A stretch of 64,000 bases of DNA from Hydractinia symbiolongicarpus (GCF_029227915.1 NC_079877.1:8804001-8868000); one strand, 5' to 3'; positions 37,825 through 47,689 are shown, counted from the stretch's first letter. The notes: generated by a model not told the origin, from the sequence alone. Numbers and translations: made by a program.

Positions 37825-37912
37825 GAAGGTAGGTAAGCTGAAATGTGTCTGATGTAAGGTGTAGTTTAGTATTGCGAACAGCACTCAAACTATGACCTTT
37901 TTACCATTTCCA

Positions 37913-37985
37913 GGGGGATTAGCTCACATGGTAGAGCGCTCGCTTTGCATGCGAGAGGTACCGGGATCGATGCCCGGATCCTCCA
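37913..37985 (+). tRNA. tRNA-Ala(TGC)
   Basis: Unit 30; gene consensus; flank CACTCAAAC shared with unit 35. Confidence 0.95.
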
Positions 37986-38244
37986 AGACGATGTTTTTAA
38001 TTTATTTATTTTTATACTAATTTCAGTAGTTGCCAATGGTCATAAGAGGATTTATGATGCTCCTAAGATTACCTGGTATTAATAATAATAATAATAATAC
38101 TAAACCGCGCTGCATATGTCTAGAGCATTTCTTGCTGTTTAATTTCGCATTGACAGTATACACAGTTTCAGCTTTTAACATGATCGACCGTGTGGCATTC
38201 GGGCATTGACGCCATCGCGAACATATTATTTAAATATGAACTCG

Positions 38245-38316
38245 TCCTCGGTAGTATAGTGGTAAGTATCCCCGCCTGTCACGCGGGAGACCGGGGTTCG
38301 ATTCCCCGCCGGGGAG
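38245..38316 (+). tRNA. tRNA-Asp(GTC)
   Basis: Unit 30; consensus. Confidence 0.96.
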
Positions 38317-38389
38317 GTTCTTTTTATCTTGTCAATGTTTCGTTTCATGTCAGTAGCGTTCGCGGGACTGTCCGGGAATACAGATTTAC

Positions 38390-38462
38390 GCCCGGTTAGC
38401 TCAGTCGGTAGAGCATCAGACTTTTAATCTGAGGGTCGCGGGTTCGAGTCCCTCATCGGGCG
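38390..38462 (+). tRNA. tRNA-Lys(TTT)
   Basis: Unit 30; consensus. Confidence 0.93.
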
Positions 38463-38569
38463 TAACAATTATTTGGTACGATGGTGAACTAACTTTCACC
38501 ACAATGTCTTGTCGAAAGAGGATGAATAACGTAACATTTGCGGAGTGGCAAAGGCGAAGCAAACTTGAT

Positions 38570-38642
38570 GGGGAACTAGCTCAGATGGTAGAGCGCTAGC
38601 TTAGCATGCGAGAGGTACCGGGATCGATGCCCGGGTTCTCCA
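38570..38642 (+). tRNA. tRNA-Ala(AGC), anticodon-stem variant
   Basis: Unit 30; C29 to A gives an A29:G41 mismatch, shared with units 32 and 35. Confidence 0.9.
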
Positions 38643-38710
38643 ATGCCTTTTCCATAGGCGTAAAATAAATGAAATTTGCGCAGAGCAATTTGCAGCAGCG
38701 TTCGTGTCAT

Positions 38711-38826
38711 GTCGGGATGGCCGAGCGGTCTAAGGCTTCAGACTCAAGACAAAATGTTCTTCCACTCATCGCGTGGAGAATTCTGGTCCTCGAATGAGGG
38801 CGTGGGTTCGAATCCCACTTCCGACA
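38711..38826 (+). tRNA. tRNA-Leu(CAA), intron
   Basis: Unit 30; G26 to T and C27 to T, leaving a U27:G43 pair. Confidence 0.92.
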
Positions 38827-38867
38827 ACTTTTCCCTGCCACACAAAATTTTAGGCCTAAAATGCAAG

Positions 38868-38961
38868 TCCACCGAGCCGGATTTGAACCAGCGACCTAAG
38901 GATGCCTGAGTGGTATAAGTTCGTCTACAGTCCTCCGCTCTACCAACTGAGCTATCGGTGG
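38868..38961 (-). tRNA. tRNA-Tyr(GTA), intron
   Basis: Unit 30; consensus. Confidence 0.95.
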
Positions 38962-39054
38962 ATGTAGCATCGTACAGTTCTTGTGCAGGACTATGCAGGT
39001 CATGTCACGTTTGTAGTATGACGTGGTTTTTAAAATGATGCGATAGCTCGCACG

Positions 39055-39126
39055 TAGCAGAGGGTGGTTTCGATCCACCGACCTCTGGGTTATGGGCCCA
39101 GCACGCTTCCTCTGCGCCACTCTGCT
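39055..39126 (-). tRNA. tRNA-iMet(CAT)
   Basis: Unit 31; consensus. Confidence 0.97.
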
Positions 39127-39214
39127 GAAGGTAGGTAAGCTGAAATGTGTCTGATGTAAGGTGTAGTTTAGTATTGCGAACAGCACTCGAACTATGACCT
39201 TTTTACCATTTCCA

Positions 39215-39287
39215 GGGGGATTAGCTCACATGGTAGAGCGCTCGCTTTGCATGCGAGAGGTACCGGGATCGATGCCCGGATCCTCCA
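39215..39287 (+). tRNA. tRNA-Ala(TGC)
   Basis: Unit 31; consensus. Confidence 0.95.
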
Positions 39288-39546
39288 AGACGATGTTTTT
39301 AATTTATTTATTTTTATACTAATTTCAGTAGTTGCCAATGGTCATAAGAGGATTTATGATGCTTCTAAGATTACCTGGTATTAATAATAATAATAATAAT
39401 ACTAAACCGCGCTGCATATGTCTAGAGCATTTCTTGCTGTTTAATTTCGCATTGACAGTATACACAGTTTCAGCTTTTAACATGATCGACCGTGTGGCAT
39501 TCGGGCATTGACGCCATCGCGAACATATTATTTAAATATGAACTCG

Positions 39547-39618
39547 TCCTCGGTAGTATAGTGGTAAGTATCCCCGCCTGTCACGCGGGAGACCGGGGTT
39601 CGATTCCCCGCCGGGGAG
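39547..39618 (+). tRNA. tRNA-Asp(GTC)
   Basis: Unit 31; consensus. Confidence 0.96.
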
Positions 39619-39691
39619 GTTCTTTTTATCTTGTCAATGTTTCGTTTCACGTCAGTGGCGTTTGCGGGACTGTCCGGGAATACAGATTTAC

Positions 39692-39764
39692 GCCCGGTTA
39701 GCTCAGTCGGTAGAGCATCAGACTTTTAATCTGAGGGTCGCGGGTTCGAGTCCCTCATCGGGCG
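39692..39764 (+). tRNA. tRNA-Lys(TTT)
   Basis: Unit 31; consensus. Confidence 0.93.
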
Positions 39765-39871
39765 TAACAATTATTTGGTACGATGGTGAACTAACTTTCA
39801 CCACAATGTCTTGTCGAAAGAGGATGAATAACGTAACATTTGCGGAGTGGCAAAGGCGAAGCAAACTTGAT

Positions 39872-39944
39872 GGGGAACTAGCTCAGATGGTAGAGCGCTC
39901 GCTTAGCATGCGAGAGGTACCGGGATCGATGCCAGGGTTCTCCA
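39872..39944 (+). tRNA. tRNA-Ala(AGC), T-stem variant
   Basis: Unit 31; C63 to A, a G51:A63 mismatch, shared with unit 33. Confidence 0.9.
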
Positions 39945-40012
39945 ATGCCTTTTCCATAGGCGTAAAATAAATGAAATTTGCGCAGAGCAATTTGCAGCAG
40001 CGTTCGTGTCAT

Positions 40013-40128
40013 GTCGGGATGGCCGAGCGGTCTAAGGCGCCAGACTCAAGACAAAATGTTCTTCCACTCATCGCGTGGAGAATTCTGGTCCTCGAATGTG
40101 GGCGTGGGTTTGAATCCCACTTCCGACA
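40013..40128 (+). tRNA. tRNA-Leu(CAA), C56 lost
   Basis: Unit 31; T-loop C56 to T (B box GGTTTGAATCC) and one variable-arm A to T change. Same pair of changes in unit 33. Confidence 0.88.
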
Positions 40129-40169
40129 ACTTTTCCCTGCCACACAAAATTTTAGGCCTAAAATGCAAG

Positions 40170-40263
40170 TCCACCGAGCCGGATTTGAACCAGCGACCTA
40201 AGGATGCCTGAGTGGTATAAGTTCGTCTACAGTCCTCCGCTCTACCAACTGAGCTATCGGTGG
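40170..40263 (-). tRNA. tRNA-Tyr(GTA), intron
   Basis: Unit 31; consensus. Confidence 0.95.
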
Positions 40264-40356
40264 ATGTAGCATCGTACAGTTCTTGTGCAGGACTATGCAG
40301 GTCATGTCACGTTTGTAGTATGACGTGGTTTTTAAAGTGATGCCATAGCTCGCACG

Positions 40357-40428
40357 TAGCAGAGGGTGGTTTCGATCCACCAACCTCTGGGTTATGGGCC
40401 CAGCACGCTTCCTCTGCGCCACTCTGCT
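40357..40428 (-). tRNA. tRNA-iMet(CAT)
   Basis: Unit 32; C48 to T. Confidence 0.94.
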
Positions 40429-40516
40429 GAAGGTAGGTAAGCTGAAATGTGTCTGATGTAAGGTGTAGTTTAGTATTGCGAACAGCACTCGAACTATGAC
40501 CTTTTTACCATTTCCA

Positions 40517-40589
40517 GGGGGATTAGCTCACATGGTAGAGCGCTCGCTTTGCATGCGAGAGGTACCGGGATCGATGCCCGGATCCTCCA
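40517..40589 (+). tRNA. tRNA-Ala(TGC)
   Basis: Unit 32; consensus. Confidence 0.95.
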
Positions 40590-40848
40590 AGACGATGTTT
40601 TTAATTTATTTATTTTTATACTAATTTCAGTAGTTGCCAATGGTCATAAGAGGATTTATGATGCTCCTAAGATTACCTGGTATTAATAATAATAATAATA
40701 ATACTAAACCGCGCTGCATATGTCTAGAGCATTTCTTGCTGTTTAATTTCGCATTGACAGTATACACAGTTTCAGCTTTTAACATGATCGACCGTGTGGC
40801 ATTCGGGCATTGACGCCATCGCGAACATATTATTTAAATATGAACTCG

Positions 40849-40920
40849 TCCTCGGTAGTATAGTGGTAAGTATCCCCGCCTGTCACGCGGGAGACCGGGG
40901 TTCGATTCCCCGCCGGGGAG
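40849..40920 (+). tRNA. tRNA-Asp(GTC)
   Basis: Unit 32; consensus. Confidence 0.96.
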
Positions 40921-40993
40921 GTTCTTTTTATCTTGTCAATGTTTCGTTTCATGTCAGTAGCGTTCGCGGGACTGTCCGGGAATACAGATTTAC

Positions 40994-41066
40994 GCCCGGT
41001 TAGCTCAGTCGGTAGAGCATCAGACTTTTAATCTGAGGGTCGCGGGTTCGAGTCCCTCATCGGGCG
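40994..41066 (+). tRNA. tRNA-Lys(TTT)
   Basis: Unit 32; consensus. Confidence 0.93.
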
Positions 41067-41173
41067 TAACAATTATTTGGTACGATGGTGAACTAACTTT
41101 CACCACAATGTCTTGTCGAAAGAGGATGAATAACGTAACATTTGCGGAGTGGCAAAGGCGAAGCAAACTTGAT

Positions 41174-41246
41174 GGGGAACTAGCTCAGATGGTAGAGCGC
41201 TAGCTTAGCATGCGAGAGGTACCGGGATCGATGCCCGGGTTCTCCA
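41174..41246 (+). tRNA. tRNA-Ala(AGC), anticodon-stem variant
   Basis: Unit 32; A29:G41 mismatch. Confidence 0.9.
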
Positions 41247-41314
41247 ATGCCTTTTCCATAGGCGTAAAATAAATGAAATTTGCGCAGAGCAATTTGCAGC
41301 AGCGTTCGTGTCAT

Positions 41315-41430
41315 GTCGGGATGGCCGAGCGGTCTAAGGCGCCAGACTCAAGACAAAATGTTCTTCCACTCATCGCGTGGAGAATTCTGGTCCTCGAATG
41401 AGGGCGTGGGTTCGAATCCCACTTCCGACA
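41315..41430 (+). tRNA. tRNA-Leu(CAA), intron
   Basis: Unit 32; consensus. Confidence 0.96.
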
Positions 41431-41471
41431 ACTTTTCCCTGCCACACAAAATTTTAGGCCTAAAATGCAAG

Positions 41472-41565
41472 TCCACCGAGCTGGATTTGAACCAGCGACC
41501 TAAGGATGCCTGAGTGGTATAAGTTCGTCTACAGTCCTCCGCTCTACCAACTGAGCTATCGGTGG
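41472..41565 (-). tRNA. tRNA-Tyr(GTA), intron
   Basis: Unit 32; G63 to A turns the U51:G63 wobble into a U:A pair. Confidence 0.95.
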
Positions 41566-41658
41566 ATGTAGCATCGTACAGTTCTTGTGCAGGACTATGC
41601 AGGTCATGTCACGTTTGTAGTATGACGTGGTTTTTAAAATGATGCGATAGCTCGCACG

Positions 41659-41730
41659 TAGCAGAGGGTGGTTTCGATCCACCGACCTCTGGGTTATGGG
41701 CCCAGCACGCTTCCTCTGCGCCACTCTGCT
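41659..41730 (-). tRNA. tRNA-iMet(CAT)
   Basis: Unit 33; consensus. Confidence 0.97.
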
Positions 41731-41818
41731 GAAGGTAGGTAAGCTGAAATGTGTCTGATGTAAGGTGTAGTTTAGTATTGCGAACAGCACTCGAACTATG
41801 ACCTTTTTACCATTTCCA

Positions 41819-41891
41819 GGGGGATTAGCTCACATGGTAGAGCGCTCGCTTTGCATGCGAGAGGTACCGGGATCGATGCCCGGATCCTCCA
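41819..41891 (+). tRNA. tRNA-Ala(TGC)
   Basis: Unit 33; consensus. Confidence 0.95.
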
Positions 41892-42156
41892 AGACGATGT
41901 TTTTAATTTATTTATTTTTATACTAATTTCAGTAGTTGCCAATGGTCATAAGAGGATTTATGATGCTTCTAAGATTACCTGGTATTAATAATAATAATAA
42001 TAATAATAATACTAAACCGCGCTGCATATGTCTAGAGCATTTCTTGCTGTTTAATTTCGCATTGACAGTATACACAGTTTCAGCTTTTAACATGATCGAC
42101 CGTGTGGCATTCGGGCATTGACGCCATCGCGAACATATTATTTAAATATGAACTCG

Positions 42157-42228
42157 TCCTCGGTAGTATAGTGGTAAGTATCCCCGCCTGTCACGCGGGA
42201 GACCGGGGTTCGATTCCCCGCCGGGGAG
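42157..42228 (+). tRNA. tRNA-Asp(GTC)
   Basis: Unit 33; consensus. Confidence 0.96.
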
Positions 42229-42301
42229 GTTCATTTTATCTTGTCAATGTTTCGTTTCACGTCAGTAGCGTTTGCGGGACTGTCCGGGAATACAGATTTA
42301 C

Positions 42302-42374
42302 GCCCGGTTAGCTCAGTCGGTAGAGCATCAGACTTTTAATCTGAGGGTCGCGGGTTCGAGTCCCTCATCGGGCG
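42302..42374 (+). tRNA. tRNA-Lys(TTT)
   Basis: Unit 33; consensus. Confidence 0.93.
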
Positions 42375-42481
42375 TAACAATTATTTGGTACGATGGTGAA
42401 CTAACTTTCACCACAATGTCTTGTCGAAAGAGGATGAATAACGTAACATTTGCGGAGTGGCAAAGGCGAAGCAAACTTGAT

Positions 42482-42554
42482 GGGGAACTAGCTCAGATGG
42501 TAGAGCGCTCGCTTAGCATGCGAGAGGTACCGGGATCGATGCCAGGGTTCTCCA
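42482..42554 (+). tRNA. tRNA-Ala(AGC), T-stem variant
   Basis: Unit 33; G51:A63 mismatch. Confidence 0.9.
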
Positions 42555-42622
42555 ATGCCTTTTCCATAGGCGTAAAATAAATGAAATTTGCGCAGAGCAA
42601 TTTGCAGCAGCGTTCGTGTCAT

Positions 42623-42738
42623 GTCGGGATGGCCGAGCGGTCTAAGGCGCCAGACTCAAGACAAAATGTTCTTCCACTCATCGCGTGGAGAATTCTGGTC
42701 CTCGAATGTGGGCGTGGGTTTGAATCCCACTTCCGACA
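42623..42738 (+). tRNA. tRNA-Leu(CAA), C56 lost
   Basis: Unit 33; C56 to T plus the variable-arm change, as in unit 31. Confidence 0.88.
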
Positions 42739-42779
42739 ACTTTTCCCTGCCACACAAAATTTTAGGCCTAAAATGCAAG

Positions 42780-42873
42780 TCCACCGAGCCGGATTTGAAC
42801 CAGCGACCTAAGGATGCCTGAGTGGTATAAGTTCGTCTACAGTCCTCCGCTCTACCAACTGAGCTATCGGTGG
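42780..42873 (-). tRNA. tRNA-Tyr(GTA), intron
   Basis: Unit 33; consensus. Confidence 0.95.
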
Positions 42874-42966
42874 ATGTAGCATCGTACAGTTCTTGTGCAG
42901 GACTATGCAGGTCATGTCACGTTTGTAGTATGACGTGGTTTTTAAAGTGATGCCATAGCTCGCACG

Positions 42967-43038
42967 TAGCAGAGGGTGGTTTCGATCCACCAACCTCTGG
43001 GTTATGGGCCCAGCACGCTTCCTCTGCGCCACTCTGCT
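42967..43038 (-). tRNA. tRNA-iMet(CAT)
   Basis: Unit 34; C48 to T. Confidence 0.94.
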
Positions 43039-43126
43039 GAAGGTAGGTAAGCTGAAATGTGTCTGATGTAAGGTGTAGTTTAGTATTGCGAACAGCACTC
43101 GAACTATGACCTTTTTACCATTTCCA

Positions 43127-43199
43127 GGGGGATTAGCTCACATGGTAGAGCGCTCGCTTTGCATGCGAGAGGTACCGGGATCGATGCCCGGATCCTCCA
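43127..43199 (+). tRNA. tRNA-Ala(TGC)
   Basis: Unit 34; consensus. Confidence 0.95.
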
Positions 43200-43458
43200 A
43201 GACGATGTTTTTAATTTATTTATTTTTATACTAATTTCAGTAGTTGCCAATGGTCATAAGAGGATTTATGATGCTCCTAAGATTACCTGGTATTAATAAT
43301 AATAATAATAATACTAAACCGCGCTGCATATGTCTAGAGCATTTCTTGCTGTTTAATTTCGCATTGACAGTATACACAGTTTCAGCTTTTAACATGATCG
43401 ACCGTGTGGCATTTGGGCATTGACGCCATCGCGAACATATTATTTAAATATGAACTCG

Positions 43459-43530
43459 TCCTCGGTAGTATAGTGGTAAGTATCCCCGCCTGTCACGCGG
43501 GAGACCGGGGTTCGATTCCCCGCCGGGGAG
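43459..43530 (+). tRNA. tRNA-Asp(GTC)
   Basis: Unit 34; consensus. Confidence 0.96.
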
Positions 43531-43603
43531 GTTCATTTTATCTTGTCAATGTTTCGTTTCACGTCAGTAGCGTTCGCGGGACTGTCCGGGAATACAGATT
43601 TAC

Positions 43604-43676
43604 GCCCGGTTAGCTCAGTCGGTAGAGCATCAGACTTTTAATCTGAGGGTCGCGGGTTCGAGTCCCTCATCGGGCG
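43604..43676 (+). tRNA. tRNA-Lys(TTT)
   Basis: Unit 34; consensus. Confidence 0.93.
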
Positions 43677-43783
43677 TAACAATTATTTGGTACGATGGTG
43701 AACTAACTTTCACCACAATGTCTTGTCGAAAGAGGATGAATAACGTAACATTTGCGGAGTGGCAAAGGCGAAGCAAACTTGAT

Positions 43784-43856
43784 GGGGAACTAGCTCAGAT
43801 GGTAGAGCGCTCGCTTAGCATGCGAGAGGTACCGGGATCGATGCCCGGGTTCTCCA
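43784..43856 (+). tRNA. tRNA-Ala(AGC)
   Basis: Unit 34; consensus. Confidence 0.96.
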
Positions 43857-43924
43857 ATGCCTTTTCCATAGGCGTAAAATAAATGAAATTTGCGCAGAGC
43901 AATTTGCAGCAGCGTTCGTGTCAT

Positions 43925-44040
43925 GTCGGGATGGCCGAGCGGTCTAAGGCGCCAGACTCAAGACAAAATGTTCTTCCACTCATCGCGTGGAGAATTCTGG
44001 TCCTCGAATGAGGGCGTGGGTTCGAATCCCACTTCCGACA
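43925..44040 (+). tRNA. tRNA-Leu(CAA), intron
   Basis: Unit 34; consensus. Confidence 0.96.
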
Positions 44041-44081
44041 ACTTTTCCCTGCCACACAAAATTTTAGGCCTAAAATGCAAG

Positions 44082-44175
44082 TCCACCGAGCCGGATTTGA
44101 ACCAGCGACCTAAGGATGCCTGAGTGGTATAAGTTCGTCTACAGTCCTCCGCTCTACCAACTGAGCTATCGGTGG
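44082..44175 (-). tRNA. tRNA-Tyr(GTA), intron
   Basis: Unit 34; consensus. Confidence 0.95.
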
Positions 44176-44268
44176 ATGTAGCATCGTACAGTTCTTGTGC
44201 AGGACTATGCAGGTCATGTCACGTTTGTAGTATGACGTGGTTTTTAAAATGATGCGATAGCTCGCACG

Positions 44269-44340
44269 TAGCAGAGGGTGGTTTCGATCCACCGACCTCT
44301 GGGTTATGGGCCCAGCACGCTTCCTCTGCGCCACTCTGCT
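44269..44340 (-). tRNA. tRNA-iMet(CAT)
   Basis: Unit 35; consensus. Confidence 0.97.
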
Positions 44341-44428
44341 GAAGGTAGGTAAGCTGAAATGTGTCTGATGTAAGGTGTAGTTTAGTATTGCGAACAGCAC
44401 TCAAACTATGACCTTTTTACCATTTCCA

Positions 44429-44501
44429 GGGGGATTAGCTCACATGGTAGAGCGCTCGCTTTGCATGCGAGAGGTACCGGGATCGATGCCCGGATCCTCC
44501 A
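44429..44501 (+). tRNA. tRNA-Ala(TGC)
   Basis: Unit 35; consensus. Confidence 0.95.
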
Positions 44502-44760
44502 AGACGATGTTTTTAATTTATTTATTTTTATACTAATTTCAGTAGTTGCCAATGGTCATAAGAGGATTTATGATGCTCCTAAGATTACCTGGTATTAATA
44601 ATAATAATAATAATACTAAACCGCGCTGCATATGTCTAGAGCATTTCTTGCTGTTTAATTTCGCATTGACAGTATACACAGTTTCAGCTTTTAACATGAT
44701 CGACCGTGTGGCATTCGGGCATTGACGCCATCGCGAACATATTATTTAAATATGAACTCG

Positions 44761-44832
44761 TCCTCGGTAGTATAGTAGTAAGTATCCCCGCCTGTCACGC
44801 GGGAGACCGGGGTTCGATTCCCCGCCGGGGAG
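44761..44832 (+). tRNA. tRNA-Asp(GTC), G18 lost
   Basis: Unit 35; G18 to A removes an invariant D-loop base that contacts the T-loop and belongs to the A box. Confidence 0.9.
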
Positions 44833-44905
44833 GTTCTTTTTATCTTGTCAATGTTTCGTTTCATGTCAGTAGCGTTCGCGGGACTGTCCGGGAATACAGA
44901 TTTAC

Positions 44906-44978
44906 GCCCGGTTAGCTCAGTCGGTAGAGCATCAGACTTTTAATCTGAGGGTCGCGGGTTCGAGTCCCTCATCGGGCG
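44906..44978 (+). tRNA. tRNA-Lys(TTT)
   Basis: Unit 35; consensus. Confidence 0.93.
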
Positions 44979-45085
44979 TAACAATTATTTGGTACGATGG
45001 TGAACTAACTTTCACCACAATGTCTTGTCGAAAGAGGATGAATAACGTAACATTTGCGGAGTGGCAAAGGCGAAGCAAACTTGAT

Positions 45086-45158
45086 GGGGAACTAGCTCAG
45101 ATGGTAGAGCGCTAGCTTAGCATGCGAGAGGTACCGGGATCGATGCCCGGGTTCTCCA
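45086..45158 (+). tRNA. tRNA-Ala(AGC), anticodon-stem variant
   Basis: Unit 35; A29:G41 mismatch. Confidence 0.9.
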
Positions 45159-45226
45159 ATGCCTTTTCCATAGGCGTAAAATAAATGAAATTTGCGCAGA
45201 GCAATTTGCAGCAGCGTTCGTGTCAT

Positions 45227-45342
45227 GTCGGGATGGCCGAGCGGTCTAAGGCGCCAGACTCAAGACAAAATGTTCTTCCACTCATCGCGTGGAGAATTCT
45301 GGTCCTCGAATGAGGGCGTGGGTTCGAATCCCACTTCCGACA
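45227..45342 (+). tRNA. tRNA-Leu(CAA), intron
   Basis: Unit 35; consensus. Confidence 0.96.
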
Positions 45343-45383
45343 ACTTTTCCCTGCCACACAAAATTTTAGGCCTAAAATGCAAG

Positions 45384-45477
45384 TCCACCGAGCCGGATTT
45401 GAACCAGCGACCTAAGGATGCCTGAGTGGTATAAGTTCGTCTACAGTCCTCCGCTCTACCAACTGAGCTATCGGTGG
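45384..45477 (-). tRNA. tRNA-Tyr(GTA), intron
   Basis: Unit 35; consensus. Confidence 0.95.
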
Positions 45478-45570
45478 ATGTAGCATCGTACAGTTCTTGT
45501 GCAGGACTATGCAGGTCATGTCACGTTTGTAGTATGACGTGGTTTTTAAAATGATGCGATAGCTCGCACG

Positions 45571-45642
45571 TAGCAGAGGGTGGTTTCGATCCACCGACCT
45601 CTGGGTTATGGACCCAGCACGCTTCCTCTGCGCCACTCTGCT
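45571..45642 (-). tRNA. tRNA-iMet(CAT)
   Basis: Unit 36; C32 to T in the anticodon loop. Confidence 0.94.
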
Positions 45643-45730
45643 GAAGGTAGGTAAGCTGAAATGTGTCTGATGTAAGGTGTAGTTTAGTATTGCGAACAGC
45701 ACTCGAACTATGACCTTTTTACCAATTCCA

Positions 45731-45803
45731 GGGGGATTAGCTCACATGGTAGAGCGCTCGCTTTGCATGCGAGAGGTACCGGGATCGATGCCCGGATCCT
45801 CCA
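45731..45803 (+). tRNA. tRNA-Ala(TGC)
   Basis: Unit 36; consensus. Confidence 0.95.
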
Positions 45804-46062
45804 AGACGATGTTTTTAATTTATTTATTTTTATACTAATTTCAGTAGTTGCCAATGGTCATAAGAGGATTTATGATGCTTCTAAGATTACCTGGTATTAA
45901 TAATAATAATAATAATACTAAACCGCGCTGCATATGTCTAGAGCATTTCTTGCTGTTTAATTTCGCATTGACAGTATACACAGTTTCAGCTTTTAACATG
46001 ATCGACCGTGTGGCATTCGGGCATTGACGCCATCGCGAACATATTATTTAAATATGAACTCG

Positions 46063-46134
46063 TCCTCGGTAGTATAGTGGTAAGTATCCCCGCCTGTCAC
46101 GCGGGAGACCGGGGTTCGACTCCCCGCCGGGGAG
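46063..46134 (+). tRNA. tRNA-Asp(GTC)
   Basis: Unit 36; T59 to C in the T-loop. Confidence 0.95.
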
Positions 46135-46207
46135 GTTCTTTTTATCTTGTCAATGTTTCGTTTCACGTCAGTAGCGTTTGCGGGACTGTCCGGGAATACA
46201 GATTTAC

Positions 46208-46280
46208 GCCCGGTTAGCTCAGTCGGTAGAGCATCAGACTTTTAATCTGAGGGTCGCGGGTTCGAGTCCCTCATCGGGCG
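46208..46280 (+). tRNA. tRNA-Lys(TTT)
   Basis: Unit 36; consensus. Confidence 0.93.
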
Positions 46281-46387
46281 TAACAATTATTTGGTACGAT
46301 GGTGAACTAACTTTCACCACAATGTCTTGTCGAAAGAGGATGAATAACGTAACATTTGCGGAGTGGCAAAGGCGAAGCAAACTTGAT

Positions 46388-46460
46388 GGGGAACTAGCTC
46401 AGATGGTAGAGCGCTCGCTTAGCATGCGAGAGGTACCGGGATCGATGCCCGGGTTCTCCA
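46388..46460 (+). tRNA. tRNA-Ala(AGC)
   Basis: Unit 36; consensus. Confidence 0.96.
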
Positions 46461-46528
46461 ATGCCTTTTCCATAGGCGTAAAATAAATGAAATTTGCGCA
46501 GAGCAATTTGCAGCAGCGTTCGTGTCAT

Positions 46529-46644
46529 GTCGGGATGGCCGAGCGGTCTAAGGCGCCAGACTCAAGACAAAATGTTCTTCCACTCATCGCGTGGAGAATT
46601 CTGGTCCTCGAATGAGGGCGTGGGTTTGAATCCCACTTCCGACA
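46529..46644 (+). tRNA. tRNA-Leu(CAA), C56 lost
   Basis: Unit 36; C56 to T as in units 31 and 33, but without their variable-arm change. Confidence 0.89.
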
Positions 46645-46685
46645 ACTTTTCCCTGCCACACAAAATTTTAGGCCTAAAATGCAAG

Positions 46686-46779
46686 TCCACCGAGCCGGAT
46701 TTGAACCAGCGACCTAAGGATGCCTGAGTGGTATAAGTTCGTCTACAGTCCTCCGCTCTACCAACTGAGCTATCGGTGG
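46686..46779 (-). tRNA. tRNA-Tyr(GTA), intron
   Basis: Unit 36; consensus. Confidence 0.95.
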
Positions 46780-46872
46780 ATGTAGCATCGTACAGTTCTT
46801 GTGCAGGACTATGCAGGTCATGTCACGTTTGTAGTATGACGTGGTTTTTAAAATGATGCGATAGCTCGCACG

Positions 46873-46944
46873 TAGCAGAGGGTGGTTTCGATCCACCGAC
46901 CTCTGGGCTATGGGCCCAGCACGCTTCCTCTGCGCCACTCTGCT
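46873..46944 (-). tRNA. tRNA-iMet(CAT)
   Basis: Unit 37; A38 to G. Confidence 0.94.
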
Positions 46945-47032
46945 GAAGGTAGGTAAGCTGAAATGTGTCTGATGTAAGGTGTAGTTTAGTATTGCGAACA
47001 GCACTCGAACTATGACCTTTTTACCATTTCCA

Positions 47033-47105
47033 GGGGCATTAGCTCACATGGTAGAGCGCTCGCTTTGCATGCGAGAGGTACCGGGATCGATGCCCGGATC
47101 CTCCA
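47033..47105 (+). tRNA. tRNA-Ala(TGC), acceptor variant
   Basis: Unit 37; G5 to C, a C5:C68 mismatch. Confidence 0.89.
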
Positions 47106-47364
47106 AGACGATGTTTTTAATTTATTTATTTTTATACTAATTTCAGTAGTTGCCAATGGTCATAAGAGGATTTATGATGCTCCTAAGATTACCTGGTATT
47201 AATAATAATAATAATAATACTAAACCGCGCTGCATATGTCTAGAGCATTTCTTGCTGTTTAATTTCGCATTGACAGTATACACAGTTTCAGCTTTTAACA
47301 TGATCGACCGTGTGGCATTCGGGCATTGACGCCATCGCGAACATATTATTTAAATATGAACTCG

Positions 47365-47436
47365 TCCTCGGTAGTATAGTGGTAAGTATCCCCGCCTGTC
47401 ACGCGGGAGACCGGGGTTCGATTCCCCGCCGGGGAG
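47365..47436 (+). tRNA. tRNA-Asp(GTC)
   Basis: Unit 37; consensus. Confidence 0.96.
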
Positions 47437-47509
47437 GTTCTTTTTATCTTGTCAATGTTTCGTTTCACGTCAGTAGCGTTCGCGGGACTGTCCGGGAATA
47501 CAGATTTAC

Positions 47510-47582
47510 GCCCAGTTAGCTCAGTCGGTAGAGCATCAGTCTTTTAATCTGAGGGTCGCGGGTTCGAATCCCTCATCGGGCG
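47510..47582 (+). tRNA. tRNA-Lys(TTT), three substitutions
   Basis: Unit 37, first copy; G5 to A (A5:C68), A31 to T (U31:U39) and G59 to A. With the fixed C50:U64 it has three mismatched pairs and is probably decaying. Confidence 0.82.
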
Positions 47583-47689
47583 TAACAATTATTTGGTACG
47601 ATGGTGAACTAACTTTCACCACAATGTCTTGTCGAAAGAGGATGAATAACGTAACATTTGCGGAGTGGCAAAGGCGAAGCAAACTTGAT

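Larger units (their letters stand above)
36367..46788. repeat. Higher-order trimer repeat, units 29-31 / 32-33 / 34-36
   Basis: Type a (29, 34): CATTTGGG upstream of Asp and iMet C48 to T. Type b (30, 32, 35): TTTCATGTC after Asp and Ala-AGC C29 to A. Type c (31, 33, 36): GCTTCTAAG in the AT spacer, GTTTGCGGG after Asp, Leu C56 to T. The middle copy has only two units: unit 32 opens as type a (iMet T48, AAAGTGATG) and then continues as type b. Period 3,906 bp. Confidence 0.88.

Noticed and set aside
39662-39970. 102-codon open frame over Lys and Ala-AGC (also at 42272 and 46178)
   Set aside because: Appears only because of a C to T change giving a longer frame; lies over tRNA genes.
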